From Schlegelella aquatica (GTDB lineage Bacteria > Pseudomonadota > Gammaproteobacteria > Burkholderiales > Burkholderiaceae_C), in assembly GCF_026013905.1 (NCBI RefSeq), contig NZ_CP110257.1:3271501-3335500 (forward strand): DNA of 64,000 nt, given 5' to 3'. The position numbers and the translations under genes are program-made. Every line of letters begins with the position of its first letter. Positions within the stretch are counted from its first letter, which is position 1. Below the pieces are notes generated by a model. The model was given only the letters and a program-made list of their open reading frames with translations. It made no database searches and was not told the DNA's origin. Of this stretch, positions 25,633 through 36,651 are shown in pieces.

Positions 25633-27609
25633 ATGCTCTACCCCCAAGAATTCGACGTCATCGTGGTCGGTGGCGGCCATGCCGGCACCGAGGCGGCGCT
25701 CGCAGCAGCCCGCATGGGCTGCGCCACGCTGCTGCTGACGCACAACATCGAAACGCTCGGCCAGATGAGCTGCAACCCGTCGATCGGCGGCATCGGCAAG
25801 GGCCACCTCGTCAAGGAGGTGGACGCGCTGGGCGGGGCAATGGCCGCGGCCACCGACGAGGCGGGCATCCAGTTCCGCATCCTCAACAGCTCCAAGGGCC
25901 CGGCCGTGCGCGCCACGCGGGCGCAGGCGGACCGCGTGCTCTACAAGGCGGCGATCCGCCGCCGCCTGGAGAACCAGCCCCGCCTGTGGATCTTCCAGCA
26001 GGCCGTTGAGGACCTCATGCTTGAGGGCGACCGCGTGGTGGGCGCCGTCACGCAAGTGGGCGTTCGCTTTCGTGGCCGGGCCGTGGTGCTCACCGCGGGC
26101 ACCTTCCTCGACGGTCGCATCCACGTCGGCCTGCAGAACTATGCTGCCGGCCGAGCCGGCGACCCGCCGGCCGTGTCGCTGTCGGCGCGGTTGAAGGAAT
26201 TGAAACTGCCGCAGGGCCGGCTGAAGACGGGCACGCCCCCGCGCATCGACGGGCGCACGATCGATTTTTCGAAACTGACCGAACAACCGGGCGACCTGGA
26301 CCCGGTGCCGGTGTTCAGCTTCCTCGGCACGCCGGAGCAGCATCCGCAGCAGCTGCCCTGCTGGATCACCCACACCAACGAACGCACACACGAGATCATC
26401 CGCTCCGGCTTCGACCGCAGCCCGATGTTCACCGGCGTCATCGAGGGCGTGGGGCCCCGCTACTGCCCCAGCATCGAGGACAAGATCAACCGTTTCGCCG
26501 ACAAGACCTCGCACCAGATCTTCCTGGAACCCGAAGGCCTGACGACGAACGAGTTCTATCCCAACGGCATCTCGACCTCCCTGCCCTTCGACATCCAGCT
26601 CGCCGCGGTGCGCTCGATGCCGGGCTTGGAGCACGCGCACATCCTGCGGCCCGGTTACGCCATCGAGTACGACTACTTCGACCCGCGTGAGCTCAAGTCG
26701 AACTTCGAAACCAAGGCGATCCGCGGGCTCTTCTTCGCCGGTCAAATCAACGGCACCACCGGCTACGAGGAAGCGGCCGCGCAGGGCTTGTACGCCGGCC
26801 TCAACGCCGCGCTGCAGGTGCAAGGCCGCGCGCCTTGGGTGCCGCGCCGCGATCAAGCCTACCTCGGCGTGTTGGTGGACGACCTCATCACCAAGGGTGT
26901 CACCGAGCCCTACCGCATGTTCACGAGCCGCGCCGAGTTCCGCCTGCAACTGCGCGAGGACAACGCCGACCTGCGCCTCACCGAGATCGGCCGTCAGCTC
27001 GGCTTGGTGGACGACGCGCGCTGGGACGCGTTCAACCGCAAGCGCGACGCGATCGCGCGCGAGATGGAACGCCTGCGCTCGACCTGGGTGCATCCCGGCA
27101 TCCTCCCCGAAGCCGAGGCCACGCGGCTGCTGGGCAAGCCGATCGAGCGCGAATACAACCTCGCGGACTTGCTTCGCCGGCCGGGCATCGGTTTCGACAC
27201 CGTCGCCGAGGCCGCCTTGATCGCCCGTCCGGACGCGGGTGTTTCACGTGAAACACTCCGGGCCGAGCTGGGCGGGGCGCTGGCGGATGCGGTGATCGAG
27301 CAGGTGGAGATCAGCGTCAAGTACGCGGGATACATCGAGAAGCAGAACGCGGAGGTGCAACGGGCCGCCTACTACGAGCACCTGCGCCTGCCGGAGGACC
27401 TGGACTACACCCAGGTCACGGCGCTCAGCCACGAGGTGCGGCAGAAGCTTCAGAAGCACCGCCCAGAAACGCTGGGCCAGGCCTCCAGGATCTCGGGCAT
27501 CACCCCCGCCGCGATTTCACTGCTGCTCATCCACTTGAAGAAGGGCCGCTTCAAGGGCTTCGAGCGGTTGGCCGCCAACGACACCCCGGGTGCGGCCGAC
27601 GCCGCCTGA
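25633..27609 (+). CDS. mnmG: tRNA uridine-5-carboxymethylaminomethyl modification enzyme MnmG
   Basis: This is the 658-residue FAD enzyme that works with MnmE to modify the wobble uridine of several tRNAs. It has an FAD-binding [40 protein letters not shown] (residues 45-64), [11 protein letters not shown], PTxR-like [18 protein letters not shown] and the C-terminal helical domain ending with [12 protein letters not shown]. It is typical full length. It carries a perfect parS site (27240-27255) inside the coding region and is followed 1 base later by rsmG, the usual order near the replication origin. Confidence 0.98.
   Translation: MLYPQEFDVIVVGGGHAGTEAALAAARMGCATLLLTHNIETLGQMSCNPSIGGIGKGHLVKEVDALGGAMAAATDEAGIQFRILNSSKGPAVRATRAQADRVLYKAAIRRRLENQPRLWIFQQAVEDLMLEGDRVVGAVTQVGVRFRGRAVVLTAGTFLDGRIHVGLQNYAAGRAGDPPAVSLSARLKELKLPQGRLKTGTPPRIDGRTIDFSKLTEQPGDLDPVPVFSFLGTPEQHPQQLPCWITHTNERTHEIIRSGFDRSPMFTGVIEGVGPRYCPSIEDKINRFADKTSHQIFLEPEGLTTNEFYPNGISTSLPFDIQLAAVRSMPGLEHAHILRPGYAIEYDYFDPRELKSNFETKAIRGLFFAGQINGTTGYEEAAAQGLYAGLNAALQVQGRAPWVPRRDQAYLGVLVDDLITKGVTEPYRMFTSRAEFRLQLREDNADLRLTEIGRQLGLVDDARWDAFNRKRDAIAREMERLRSTWVHPGILPEAEATRLLGKPIEREYNLADLLRRPGIGFDTVAEAALIARPDAGVSRETLRAELGGALADAVIEQVEISVKYAGYIEKQNAEVQRAAYYEHLRLPEDLDYTQVTALSHEVRQKLQKHRPETLGQASRISGITPAAISLLLIHLKKGRFKGFERLAANDTPGAADAA
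27240..27255. promoter_or_regulatory. parS centromere site (perfect)
   Basis: TGTTTCACGTGAAACA is the exact 16-bp chromosomal ParB-binding palindrome, inside mnmG. It encodes FHVKH-like codons without disturbing the frame. Confidence 0.96.
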
Positions 27610-27610
27610 T

Positions 27611-28378
27611 ATGCCGCCCCCTCCCCGCCCCCGCCGCCCCTCCGCCGGCACCCCGACCCTCAGCCGCCCCCGGGCGGCAGGCCACGGGGCCGGCTCGGGC
27701 CGCACGCCCGCCCATGCGTTGTCGCACGAGGAGGCGCAGGTCCGCTTGGCCGTGGCCGCCGAGGCGCTGCGCGTGCCGTTGTCGCCCGTGCAGCGAGACC
27801 AGCTGACCCGCTACCTCGACCTTCTCCTCAAGTGGAACCGGGTCTACAACCTCACTGCCGTGCGCGACCCAGCCGAGGCGCTGACACACCATCTGCTCGA
27901 CAGCCTGGCCATCGTGCCCTCGCTGCGCCGCCGCCTCCCGGGAACGGCCCGGCTCCTCGACGTGGGAAGCGGCGGCGGCCTGCCGGGCGTGGTGGTGGCC
28001 ATTGCATGCCCGGAGTGGCACGTCACCTGCGTGGACGCCGTGGCCAAGAAGGCGACCTTCATCCAGCAGGTGGCGGTCGAGCTGGCGCTCCCCCACCTCC
28101 ATGGCGTGCACAGCCGCGTCGAATCGCTCCCCTCGGCGAACGCGGACCTCATCGTCTCCCGAGCTTTCGCGTCGCTGCGAGACTTCACCACATGCACGGC
28201 CGCGCACTTGGCGCCCGGCGGCACGTGGGTTGCCATGAAAGGCAAGGAGCCTCTGGATGAAATGCGCGACTTGCCGCCCGGAGTCGAAGTGTTTCACGTG
28301 GAACATCTCGCCGTCCCCGGGCTCGAAGCAGATCGGTGCCTGGTCTGGTTGCGGCCCGCGGCCCAAGTCCACGGGTGA
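27611..28378 (+). CDS. rsmG: 16S rRNA (guanine527-N7) methyltransferase RsmG
   Basis: This is an S-adenosylmethionine-dependent enzyme for G527 of 16S rRNA. It has LLKWNRVYNLTAVRDP, the SAM loop LLDVGSGGGLPGVVVA, CVDAVAKKATFIQQ and SRAFASLRDF. It has a Pro/Arg-rich N-terminal extension of about 35 residues before the conserved core at ALSHEEAQ, so a downstream start is possible. ATG 27611 overlaps the end of mnmG closely. A second parS-like site (28291-28306) lies near its 3' end. Confidence 0.95.
   Translation: MPPPPRPRRPSAGTPTLSRPRAAGHGAGSGRTPAHALSHEEAQVRLAVAAEALRVPLSPVQRDQLTRYLDLLLKWNRVYNLTAVRDPAEALTHHLLDSLAIVPSLRRRLPGTARLLDVGSGGGLPGVVVAIACPEWHVTCVDAVAKKATFIQQVAVELALPHLHGVHSRVESLPSANADLIVSRAFASLRDFTTCTAAHLAPGGTWVAMKGKEPLDEMRDLPPGVEVFHVEHLAVPGLEADRCLVWLRPAAQVHG
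28291..28306. promoter_or_regulatory. parS-like site (one mismatch)
   Basis: TGTTTCACGTGGAACA differs from the consensus palindrome at one base (G for A). It lies in rsmG, about 1 kb from the perfect site, forming a small parS cluster 11 kb from parAB. Confidence 0.88.
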
Positions 28379-28445
28379 GCGGGTCGCGCGGAGGCATCGC
28401 CGGCCGACGCCGCGCCGCCGAGAGGCCGCAACCGGAGCCCCGAGC

Positions 28446-29105
28446 ATGACTCCCGCCCCCACCTCGCCACTCCCCGCCCTGTCCATCGTGCGGAACGGCC
28501 CCGCCCGCCGCGCCAGGCGCGCTCGAGTCGCGCTCGCTGCTGCCGCCCTCGCGTTGAGCCCCGGCCTGGCGCTGACCGCGGACGCCCCTCCCTTGCAACC
28601 GGTGCCTCGCGTGGACCTGCAGCGCTACGCCGGCCTGTGGTACCAAGTGGCGCTCTATCCCAACGACTTCCAATCGCATTGCGTCAGCGATACCACGGCC
28701 ACCTACACGCCGCGGCCGGATGGAACGATCGAAGTGCTCAACCAGTGCCGGCGAAGCAACGGCGAGCCCGACCGGGCCGAAGGCGTCGCACGACACGCGT
28801 CGAAGGCGCCGGGCGGCGTCGAGGGTTCGGTGCTGGAAGTGCGCTTCGCACCCGCATGGCTGGCGTGGCTGCCCTGGGTCTGGGGCGACTATTGGGTCAT
28901 TCAACTGGCGGACGACTATCGTTACGCGGTCGTCAGCGAGCCGAGCCGAAAGTACCTCTGGGTCCTCTCGCGCTCGCCCGCACTCTCCCCTGACGACGAC
29001 GCCACCATCCGCACGCGCCTGCGCGAACAGGGATTCGACCTGTCCCGCCTCCAGGTACACCCCCAGGAGCGCCCGCTCAACCAGCGCCCCACGGCCTCAC
29101 CCTGA
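28446..29105 (+). CDS. Bacterial lipocalin (Blc-like), periplasmic
   Basis: This is a 219-residue protein with a long signal sequence (a basic [18 protein letters not shown] stretch, cleavage near ALTADA) and no lipobox Cys, so it is predicted soluble periplasmic. The lipocalin signature is [19 protein letters not shown], with [30 protein letters not shown] and the C-terminal YLWVLSRSP. Blc-type lipocalins bind lipids under membrane stress. Most family members are lipoproteins, so the missing Cys is a variation. It is followed by a repeat-rich gap. Confidence 0.9.
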   Translation: MTPAPTSPLPALSIVRNGPARRARRARVALAAAALALSPGLALTADAPPLQPVPRVDLQRYAGLWYQVALYPNDFQSHCVSDTTATYTPRPDGTIEVLNQCRRSNGEPDRAEGVARHASKAPGGVEGSVLEVRFAPAWLAWLPWVWGDYWVIQLADDYRYAVVSEPSRKYLWVLSRSPALSPDDDATIRTRLREQGFDLSRLQVHPQERPLNQRPTASP

Positions 29106-29181
29106 CGCGGGCGCGGTTGCGCTTTCTGGGGAAGTGCGGCTTTGCTGGGGTGCAGTGCGGCCGGTGGAGCGTCAGGCCAGT

Positions 29182-29618
29182 GGTGCGGTTCGTCGGGGTG
29201 GTACTGCGGCGGGTGGAGCGTCCGGCCGGTGGGGAGCCTGCGTGCTTCGGCCCCATCGCGGTCGGCCACCGAGCGGGGCGGGAGGTGGCCTCATCAACAC
29301 GAGCCAAGTGGCTCACCAGCCAGGACACCGCGAACCAGGGCCTGCGCCCGCAGGCACGCCCACCGGCCTTCTGGGGGCGGTGGTGCGGTTCGTTGGGGTG
29401 GTACTGCGGCGGGTGGAGCGTGCGGCCGGTGGGGAGCCTGCGGGCTTCGGCCCCTCGCGGTCGGCCACCGAGCGGGCGGGAGGTGGGTCTCGTCAACACG
29501 AGCCAAGTGGCTCACCCGTCAGGACACCGCGAACCAGGACTTGCGCCCGCAGGCACGCCCACCGGCCTTTGGGGGCGGGGTGCGGTTCGTCGGAGTGGTA
29601 CTGCGGGCGGGTGGCATG
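29182..29618 (+). repeat. Dispersed 200-bp repeat, two copies and a partial third
   Basis: Two near-identical units start at 29182 and 29382 (about 189 bp each, period 200). Both begin GGTGCGGTTCGT and end GCACGCCCACCGGCCT. A third start occurs at 29580-29618. An inverted copy lies at 33975-34150. The rest of the 29106-29848 gap holds no gene. The block from 29600 to 29670 (GCATGCGAAGAAGAG..., GGGGCTCGGGTCAGCGCGC) is also found inverted near 33785-33960. Confidence 0.85.
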
Positions 29619-29848
29619 CGAAGAAGAGAAAGAGAAGAAGGAGGAGCCAAGAGCGCAGGGGCTCGGGTCAGCGCGCCCCAGCGTGCCGCCCCAGCCCTGT
29701 CACGCGGCGCTCCACTCGCCACGGGCCTCCCCCCCTCTCACCCCTCAACGCCGCCAAACACACGACTCCTGCCGCACCCCCGACCCGGTCATCCACACCC
29801 TCCTACAATTGCCCGCACAGGGGACTCCTCCCCAGGACGACACGATCC

Positions 29849-31315
29849 ATGATCTCCCGCGAACCCACCCTCGAACGCCTCGCCATCGCCAAGTCGCTGC
29901 TCCTCGACCCCTTCGGCCTCGACGAATCCGCGCTCTCCCGCGCCTTGCAGGTCATCGCAGAGCACCGCATCGACGATGCGGACCTGTACTTCCAGTACAC
30001 CCGCAGCGAGGGCTGGAGCCTGGAGGAAGGCATCGTCAAGTCCGGCAGCTTCGGCATCGACCAGGGCGTCGGCGTGCGCGCCATCTCGGGCGAGAAGACG
30101 GCCTTCGCCTACTCCGACGACATCTCCGAAGCCGCGCTCCTCGACGCCGCCCGCACGGTGCGCACGATCGCCGCCAGCGGACAAAGCCGCCGCGTCAAGG
30201 TGGGGCGCTCCCAGCCCACCATCGCCCCGAGCCGTGTGCTGTACGCGCCGATGGACCCCATCGCCACGCTCGACAGCACCCAGAAGGTCGCCCTGCTCGA
30301 GAAGGTCGAGCGCCTGGCCCGGGCCAAGGACCCGCGCATCGTGCAGGTGATGGCCGGGCTCGTCGGCGAGTACGACGTCGTGCTGGTGGCGCGTGCGGAC
30401 GGCACGCTGGCCGCGGACGTGCGTCCGCTCGTGCGGCTGTCCGTCACCGTGATCGCCGAACAGCACGGCCGGCGCGAAGTGGGTACCGGCGGCGGCGGCG
30501 GACGCTTCGGGCTCGGCTACTTCCAGGACCACGTCCTCGCGGGATACGTGGACGACGCAGTGAAGGCAGCGCTCACTAACCTGGAAAGCCGCCCCGCGCC
30601 TGCCGGCGAGATGACCGTCGTGCTCGGCCCCGGGTGGCCCGGGGTGCTCCTGCACGAGGCCGTGGGCCACGGGCTCGAAGGCGACTTCAACCGCAAAGGC
30701 TCCAGCGCCTTCTCAGGCCGCATCGGCCAGCGGGTGGCCGCCAAGGGCGTCACCGTCCTCGACGACGGCACCATTCCCGACCGCCGCGGCTCGCTCAACA
30801 TCGACGACGAGGGCAACCCGACGCAGCGCAACGTGCTGATCGAAGACGGCATTCTGCGCGGCTACATCCAGGACGCGATGAACGCCCGGCTGATGAAGAC
30901 GCGGCCCACCGGCAACGGCCGGCGCGAGAGCTACGCCCACGTGCCGATGCCACGCATGACCAACACCTACATGCTGGCCGGCGACCGCGCGCCGGAAGAG
31001 ATCCTCGCCAGCATCAAGAAGGGCCTGTACGCGGTCAACTTCGGCGGCGGGCAGGTGGACATCACCAGCGGGAAGTTCGTCTTCTCGGCCAGCGAAGCGT
31101 ACTGGGTCGAGAACGGCAAGATCCAGTACCCGGTCAAGGGCGCCACCCTCATCGGCAACGGGCCCGACGCGCTGACGCGCGTGTCGATGATCGGCAACGA
31201 CCTCCAGCTCGACACCGGCGTGGGCACCTGCGGCAAGGAGGGCCAGAGCGTGCCGGTGGGCGTGGGCCAGCCGACGCTGCGCATCGACGGCCTCACGGTG
31301 GGCGGCACCGCCTGA
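29849..31315 (+). CDS. tldD: Metalloprotease TldD
   Basis: This is the 488-residue TldD subunit of the TldD/TldE zinc metalloprotease, known for maturation of modified peptides and CcdA turnover. The zinc motif [12 protein letters not shown] is present (about residue 268), as are [22 protein letters not shown] and [21 protein letters not shown] 29849 is chosen at the start of the conserved region. The longer upstream reading crosses the intergenic repeats. TldE (PmbA) is not in the window. Confidence 0.95.
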   Translation: MISREPTLERLAIAKSLLLDPFGLDESALSRALQVIAEHRIDDADLYFQYTRSEGWSLEEGIVKSGSFGIDQGVGVRAISGEKTAFAYSDDISEAALLDAARTVRTIAASGQSRRVKVGRSQPTIAPSRVLYAPMDPIATLDSTQKVALLEKVERLARAKDPRIVQVMAGLVGEYDVVLVARADGTLAADVRPLVRLSVTVIAEQHGRREVGTGGGGGRFGLGYFQDHVLAGYVDDAVKAALTNLESRPAPAGEMTVVLGPGWPGVLLHEAVGHGLEGDFNRKGSSAFSGRIGQRVAAKGVTVLDDGTIPDRRGSLNIDDEGNPTQRNVLIEDGILRGYIQDAMNARLMKTRPTGNGRRESYAHVPMPRMTNTYMLAGDRAPEEILASIKKGLYAVNFGGGQVDITSGKFVFSASEAYWVENGKIQYPVKGATLIGNGPDALTRVSMIGNDLQLDTGVGTCGKEGQSVPVGVGQPTLRIDGLTVGGTA

Positions 31316-31438
31316 GCCCGCGCCGCGCCGGCCTGGCCCGAGGCGCTTGTCACGCCCGCGGCGCCTTCACCGGGCGGGCGCCTTGCCCTGCCCGGGGGGA
31401 GCCGCTACGCTGAGTGCCCTTCCCTGTGGCCGCCCGCC

Positions 31439-31939
31439 ATGGCCCCCGACGAAGACGACGTTCCACCCTCGCGCCGCCAGCCGCCCGATCCTTCGGTGAT
31501 CGAACGGGCCGAGCGCATCAACTCGGAGCTGATGAAGTTCGTGCGGCAAGCCCGCACGGCCAGCCCGCCCGTGCGCGCGAAGCTGCAACAGGACATGCGC
31601 GAGCGCCTCGAGGCCGAGCGCGCCGCGCTGTTGGGCGGCCAGTCGGTGCTGCCGGAGGCGCTGCGCCACTACGCCGTGACGTTCACCGAGGTCCAGTGGC
31701 TGCTCGACGCCTGGATCGCGACCACCGCGCGCGAGGCCGACGAGCTGGAGGTGCGGCGGGACTTCATCGACGTGGCCACGCGCATGCTCGGCGAGATCGA
31801 GGTGCTGCGTCAGCCCGACCCAGTGCTCGACCCGCCGGAACGCCGCCCGGGCTGGTGGTCGGCCCTCACCCGCGGGCTGGAGTCGGACGCAGGCGCCGAA
31901 CCCGCCTCCCCGTGGGACGAGCCCGACATTCTCGTTTGA
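31439..31939 (+). CDS. Hypothetical protein
   Basis: This is a 166-residue, mostly helical protein with an acidic, Pro-rich N-terminus and a WWSALTRGLESDAG segment near the C-terminus. There is no signal peptide or membrane helix. It lies between tldD (124 bases upstream) and the aroG leader. The codon bias is like its neighbours, so it is probably a real gene. The family is not recognised. Confidence 0.6.
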   Translation: MAPDEDDVPPSRRQPPDPSVIERAERINSELMKFVRQARTASPPVRAKLQQDMRERLEAERAALLGGQSVLPEALRHYAVTFTEVQWLLDAWIATTAREADELEVRRDFIDVATRMLGEIEVLRQPDPVLDPPERRPGWWSALTRGLESDAGAEPASPWDEPDILV

Positions 31940-32014
31940 TCTGACGCAGGCATCGTCGTCGGCGCACCACGCGCCTCTTGACGCGTTGCAGCAACCACGT
32001 GCTACAGTTGCCGC

Positions 32015-32089
32015 ATGGCCCGCGCTTGGTTTTTCGGCTTTTACTTTTGGTTCTCGCACCGCCCCGGCGGAGGAGAGGCCAGCGCGTAA
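32015..32089 (+). CDS. Aromatic-rich leader peptide (aroG attenuator)
   Basis: The 24-codon ORF starts MARAW and contains WFFGFYFWF: two Trp, five Phe and one Tyr in nine codons (32027-32053). It ends at TAA (32087). It is followed 30 bases later by a strong terminator and then by aroG. That is the arrangement of a ribosome-mediated attenuator that senses charged aromatic tRNAs. No Shine-Dalgarno is seen. A TTGACG (31978-31983) and TACAGT (32003-32008) pair would place transcription start near the ATG, so the transcript might be leaderless. Confidence 0.8.
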   Translation: MARAWFFGFYFWFSHRPGGGEASA

Positions 32090-32119
32090 CCCAACACGAG
32101 CGAACCGAATCCCAACCGA

Positions 32120-32150
32120 CCGCCGGGGCACCCCCCGGCGGTTTTTTTTT
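32120..32150 (+). terminator. Attenuator terminator before aroG
   Basis: The stem CCGCCGGGG (32120-32128) / CCCCGGCGG (32133-32141) is followed by nine T. It lies between the leader peptide and the aroG start (32202) and is the likely termination arm of the attenuator. Confidence 0.88.
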
Positions 32151-32201
32151 CGCCCCTCGGACGCTCACCGTACCCCTCGAACCCTTAGGAGAGCAGCTGC
32201 C

Positions 32202-33320
<1,119 letters not shown>

Positions 33321-33340
33321 TCTTGCGCCCCCGGAACGAG

Positions 33341-33381
33341 GCGCCCGCTCCGTCTGACACGGTGCGGGCGCTTACTTTTTT
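33341..33381 (+). terminator. Terminator after aroG
   Basis: The stem GCGCCCGC (33341-33348) / GCGGGCGC (33364-33371) is followed by TTACTTTTTTG. It lies 21 bases after the aroG stop. Confidence 0.8.
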
Positions 33382-33556
33382 GTAAACGCCGTAAGGGGCG
33401 GCAAGCGTGCTGGCACCCCGCGGGGGAACGTAGTCGAATACGGTGCGTCGGGATTGCAACGTCTCCATCGAGCGGAATCTCCGTTTTCCCTCAGCAGAGC
33501 CCACGTCGAGTGGGATAGCCCGCCGCAGGCCCTTGGACCTCGGCGGGCATTTTTTT
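33382..33556 (+). ncRNA. Possible small RNA between two terminators
   Basis: A roughly 175-base stretch follows the aroG terminator and ends in a second strong terminator: GCCCGCCG (33518-33525) / CGGCGGGC (33541-33548), then seven T. It has no ORF of note. It could be a separate small transcript or just the aroG 3' region. It does not match any RNA family I can recognise. From 33557 to 33974 the sequence is GC-rich with short palindromes (GGGCCCCGCGGGGCCC near 33664) and no gene. Confidence 0.35.
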
Positions 33557-33974
33557 GCTCGCTTGGCGCTGGGGAACGCTCTCGGGGCGGCGGCAAGGTG
33601 CTTGCGGCGGGTGGAGCGCTGCGCGGCAGGGGGTGGGCGGCGGGGGCTCATGCTCGAGCGGTCGGGCCCCGCGGGGCCCGACTCCGCTGTGGTGCTCGGG
33701 GCTCGGGTCCGCCGCCGAACTCGCTGCGCTCACTGCGTTCGCTGCGCTCGAACATCGGCGGCGAGTATGAGGACGTGGCGCGCTGGCGCGCGCTGACCCG
33801 AGCCCCTGCGCTCCTCGCCGCCCGAGAAATCGCCCCCACCACCCACCCCCTGCCGCTCGGGCACCGGCGTGCCCTTCGCTCAGGCGTGGGGAGGGTCGGG
33901 GCGCCGCACCCGTCGGTGCTGGTCACCCGTTGTTCTCCTTCTTCTGCTTCTTCGCATGCTACCCGCCGTGTCGC

Positions 33975-34150
33975 AGGCCGGTGGGCGTGCCTGCGGGCGC
34001 AGGCCCTGGTTCGCGGTGTCCTGACGGGTGAGCCACTTGGCTCGTGTTGATGAGGCCACCTCCCGCCCCGCTCGGTGGCCGACCGCGATGGGGCCGAAGC
34101 CCGCAGGCTCCCCACCGGCCGCACGCTCCACCCGCCGCAGTACCACCCCT
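33975..34150 (-). repeat. Inverted copy of the 200-bp dispersed repeat
   Basis: It is the reverse complement of the units at 29182 and 29382 (AGGCCGGTGGGCGTGCC through CCGCAGTACCACCCC). Homology extends leftward to about 33785 in pieces. It lies downstream of the cobalamin adenosyltransferase gene. Confidence 0.85.
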
Positions 34151-34227
34151 GACCTCTACGAACCCCACCACCACCCCCAAAAGCCGATCAGCCCAAGAAA
34201 GACTGCCGGCACTGGGCTCCTTGGGCT

Positions 34228-34809
34228 TCAACCCCCAGCGTCGTCGCGCTTCAGCCGCTCGCTGTTCCAGTACACGTCGTCGCCACCGAGCCCGTCGAGG
34301 TTCGCACGGTTCAGCACCCGGGCGAGCACGAAGAGCAGATCCGACAGCCGGTTCAGGTACTGGCGGGCCGCGTCTCGCACCGCCTCGTGCTGGCCAAGCG
34401 CCACCACCGCGCGCTCGGCGCGGCGGGCCACCGTGCGGGCCACGTGCGCCAGGGCCGCGCTGCGCGTGCCAGCCGGCAGGATGAATTCTTTCAGCCGGGG
34501 CAGCTGCGCGTTGTAGTGCGCCAGCGCTTCGTCCAGCCGGGCGACGGCCTGCGTCTTGAGCAGCTCGAAGCCGGGCATCGACAGCTCGCCGCCCAGGTTG
34601 AACAGCTCGTGCTGGATGGTCACCAGCAGCTCGCGCACGTCCTGCGGCAACGGCTCGGCCAGGAGCACGCCCAGGTGCGAGTTGAGCTCGTCCACGTCGC
34701 CCATCGCGTGGACGCGCAAATGGTCCTTCGACACACGGGTGCCATCGCCCAAGCCGGTGGTGCCGTCGTCGCCCGTGCGCGTGGCGATCTGCGAGAGCCG
34801 GTTGCCCAT
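34228..34809 (-). CDS. Cob(I)alamin adenosyltransferase (PduO/ATR type)
   Basis: This is a 193-residue helical-bundle enzyme that transfers the adenosyl group of ATP to cob(I)alamin. It has an ATP-binding TRTGDDGTTGLGDGTRVSK at the N-terminus (residues 10-28), VDELNSHLGVLL, IQHELFNLGGEL, RTVARRAERAVVAL and YLNRLSDLLFVLARVLN. It is typical length. Its 5' side is a 79-bp tandem repeat array, and no cobalamin riboswitch is apparent. The roughly 80 bases after its stop adjoin the inverted dispersed repeat. Confidence 0.95.
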   Translation of the reverse strand: MGNRLSQIATRTGDDGTTGLGDGTRVSKDHLRVHAMGDVDELNSHLGVLLAEPLPQDVRELLVTIQHELFNLGGELSMPGFELLKTQAVARLDEALAHYNAQLPRLKEFILPAGTRSAALAHVARTVARRAERAVVALGQHEAVRDAARQYLNRLSDLLFVLARVLNRANLDGLGGDDVYWNSERLKRDDAGG

Positions 34810-34858
34810 GTCGTCTCCTCTTCGTCGCAACCCAGTGTACCGGGCACGCGGCCCTGGG

Positions 34859-35204
34859 CGGCCCGGCTCCGGGCGGCCGCGCGCCGGGCATCGTATCTTT
34901 GCCCCCGGGGCGTGCGCCCCACCCCCCGCGGGGGTGACGGCCCGGCTCCGGGCGGCCGCGCGCCGGGCATCGTATCTTTGCCCCCGGGCATGCGCCCCAC
35001 CCCACGCGGGGGTGACGGCCCGGCTCCGGGCGGCCGCGCGCCGGGCATCGTATCTTTGCCCCCGGGGCATGCGCCCCACCCCCCGCGGGGGTGACGGCCC
35101 GGCTCCGGGCGGCCGCGCGCCGGGCATCGTATCTTTGCCCCCGGGGCGTGCGCCCCACCCCCCGCGGGGGTGACGGCCCGGCTCCGGGCGGCCGCGCGCC
35201 GGGC
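34859..35204. repeat. 79-bp tandem repeat array, about 4.4 copies
   Basis: The units (period 79, 78, 79, 79) contain CATCGTATCTTTGCCCCCGG (at 34889, 34968, 35046, 35125), a GGCCCGGCTCCGGGC block and a CACCCCCCGCGGGGGTG palindrome. The last copy stops one base before the metY stop codon. There are no unique spacers, so it is not CRISPR. Confidence 0.93.
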
Positions 35205-35205
35205 C

Positions 35206-36477
35206 TTAGGCCACCTGCAGCGCCTGGTCGAGGTCGGCGATCAGGTCCTCGACGTGCTCGATGCCGATCGACAGGCGCACCATGTCCTCCGTCACGCCCG
35301 CCTGCTGCAGCTCGTGCGGTGCCAGCTGGCGGTGCGTGGTGGAGGCCGGGTGGCACGCGAGCGAGCGCACGTCGCCGATGTTGACCAGGCGCGTGAAGAG
35401 CTTGAGCGCATCCTGGAAACGCGCGCCGGCCTCGCGGCCGCCCTCGACGCCGAAGCTCACGATGCCCGAGGCGCGCCCGCCCATGTAGCGCTGCGCCAGC
35501 GCGTGCTCGGGGCTCCCGGGCAGGCCGGCGTAACGCACCCACCGCACCTTCGGATGGCCCTGCAGATGCTGCGCGATGCGCAGCGCGTTGTCGCAGATGC
35601 GGTCCATGCGCAGGGCGAGGGTCTCCAGCCCCTGCAGGATCAGGAAGCAGTTGAGCGGCGAGATCGCGGCGCCCATGTTGCGCAGAGGCACCACGCGGGC
35701 GCGGCCGATGTAAGCCGCCGGCCCCAGCGCTTCGGTGTAGACCACGCCGTGATACGAGACGTCCGGTTCGTTGAGCGACTTGAAGCGCTCCTTGTGTTGC
35801 GCCCACGGGAAGCGGCCGGAATCGACGATGACGCCGCCCAGCGCATTGCCGTGGCCGCCGATGTACTTGGTCAGCGAGTGCACGACGATGTCCGCCCCGT
35901 GCTCGAACGGGCGGCACAGGTAGGGGCTGGGCACGGTGTTGTCCACGATGAGCGGCACGCCGTGGCGGTGGGCGATGTCGGCCAGGCGGGCGAAGTCGGT
36001 GACGTTGCCGCGCGGGTTGCCGATCGACTCGCAGAACACCGCCTTCGTGCGCGCATCGATGTGGCGCTCGAAGCTCGACGGATCGGCCGGGTCGGCGAAG
36101 CGCACTTCGATGCCCTGCTGCGGGAAGGTGTGCGCGAACAGGTTGTAGGTGCCGCCGTACAGCGTCGAAGACGCGACGATGTTGTCGCCCACGCCCGCGA
36201 TGGTCTGGATCGCCGCCGTGATGGCCGCCATGCCGGAGGCCAGGGCCAGGGCGCCGACGCCGCCCTCCAGGTCGGCCAGGCGCTGCTCGAGCACGGCCTG
36301 GGTCGGGTTCATGATGCGGGTGTAGATGTTGCCCTGCACCTTCAGGTCGAACAGGTCGGCACCGTGCTGGGTGTTGTCGAACGCGTACGAGACGGTCTGG
36401 TAGATCGGGACCGCGACCGCGCGGGTGGTCGGGTCTGGCGCCTGGCCGGCGTGCACGGTGCGGGTTTCGAAACGCAT
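35206..36477 (-). CDS. metY: O-acetylhomoserine sulfhydrylase (MetY)
   Basis: This is a 423-residue PLP enzyme of the Cys/Met metabolism family that makes homocysteine from O-acetylhomoserine and sulfide. It starts FETRTVHAGQAPDPTTRA and contains YTRIMNPTQAVLEQRLADLEGG, ASSTLYGGTYNLF, ESIGNPRGNVTD, VDNTVPSPYLCRPFEHGAD, and PLP-Lys in HSLTKYIGGHG. AGGAGGACCC precedes the ATG. The tandem repeats begin at its very 3' end. Confidence 0.95.
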   Translation of the reverse strand: MRFETRTVHAGQAPDPTTRAVAVPIYQTVSYAFDNTQHGADLFDLKVQGNIYTRIMNPTQAVLEQRLADLEGGVGALALASGMAAITAAIQTIAGVGDNIVASSTLYGGTYNLFAHTFPQQGIEVRFADPADPSSFERHIDARTKAVFCESIGNPRGNVTDFARLADIAHRHGVPLIVDNTVPSPYLCRPFEHGADIVVHSLTKYIGGHGNALGGVIVDSGRFPWAQHKERFKSLNEPDVSYHGVVYTEALGPAAYIGRARVVPLRNMGAAISPLNCFLILQGLETLALRMDRICDNALRIAQHLQGHPKVRWVRYAGLPGSPEHALAQRYMGGRASGIVSFGVEGGREAGARFQDALKLFTRLVNIGDVRSLACHPASTTHRQLAPHELQQAGVTEDMVRLSIGIEHVEDLIADLDQALQVA

Positions 36478-36651
36478 GGGTCCTCCTGATGGTGGTGCAA
36501 AGGACGGCGGCGGGGCGGTGCGAGCGCTCGCGCCGCAGCGAGTGCGAGTGTACGGGCCCCACCGAGGGGGGCTCGTTTGAGTCCGCGGGCGACAGCGCGT
36601 ATCCTGAGGTGTGGCGCCGCGTTGCGATGAGCGCCCCCGGAGTCCTTGCCG

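Noticed and set aside
28992..29848. Protein-coding gene in the repeat region before tldD
   Set aside because: The open frames there are products of the repeated GC-rich units, differ in frame between copies and lack start signals.
33382..33556. 6S RNA gene
   Set aside because: No paired 5'/3' ends or open central bubble like known 6S RNAs could be drawn; only a generic GC-rich terminator is clear.
34859..35204. CRISPR array
   Set aside because: The repeats are directly adjacent with a 79-bp period and no unique spacers; no cas genes are present.
34810..35204. Cobalamin riboswitch upstream of the adenosyltransferase gene
   Set aside because: The region is filled by the tandem repeat; no B12-box-like sequence was found.
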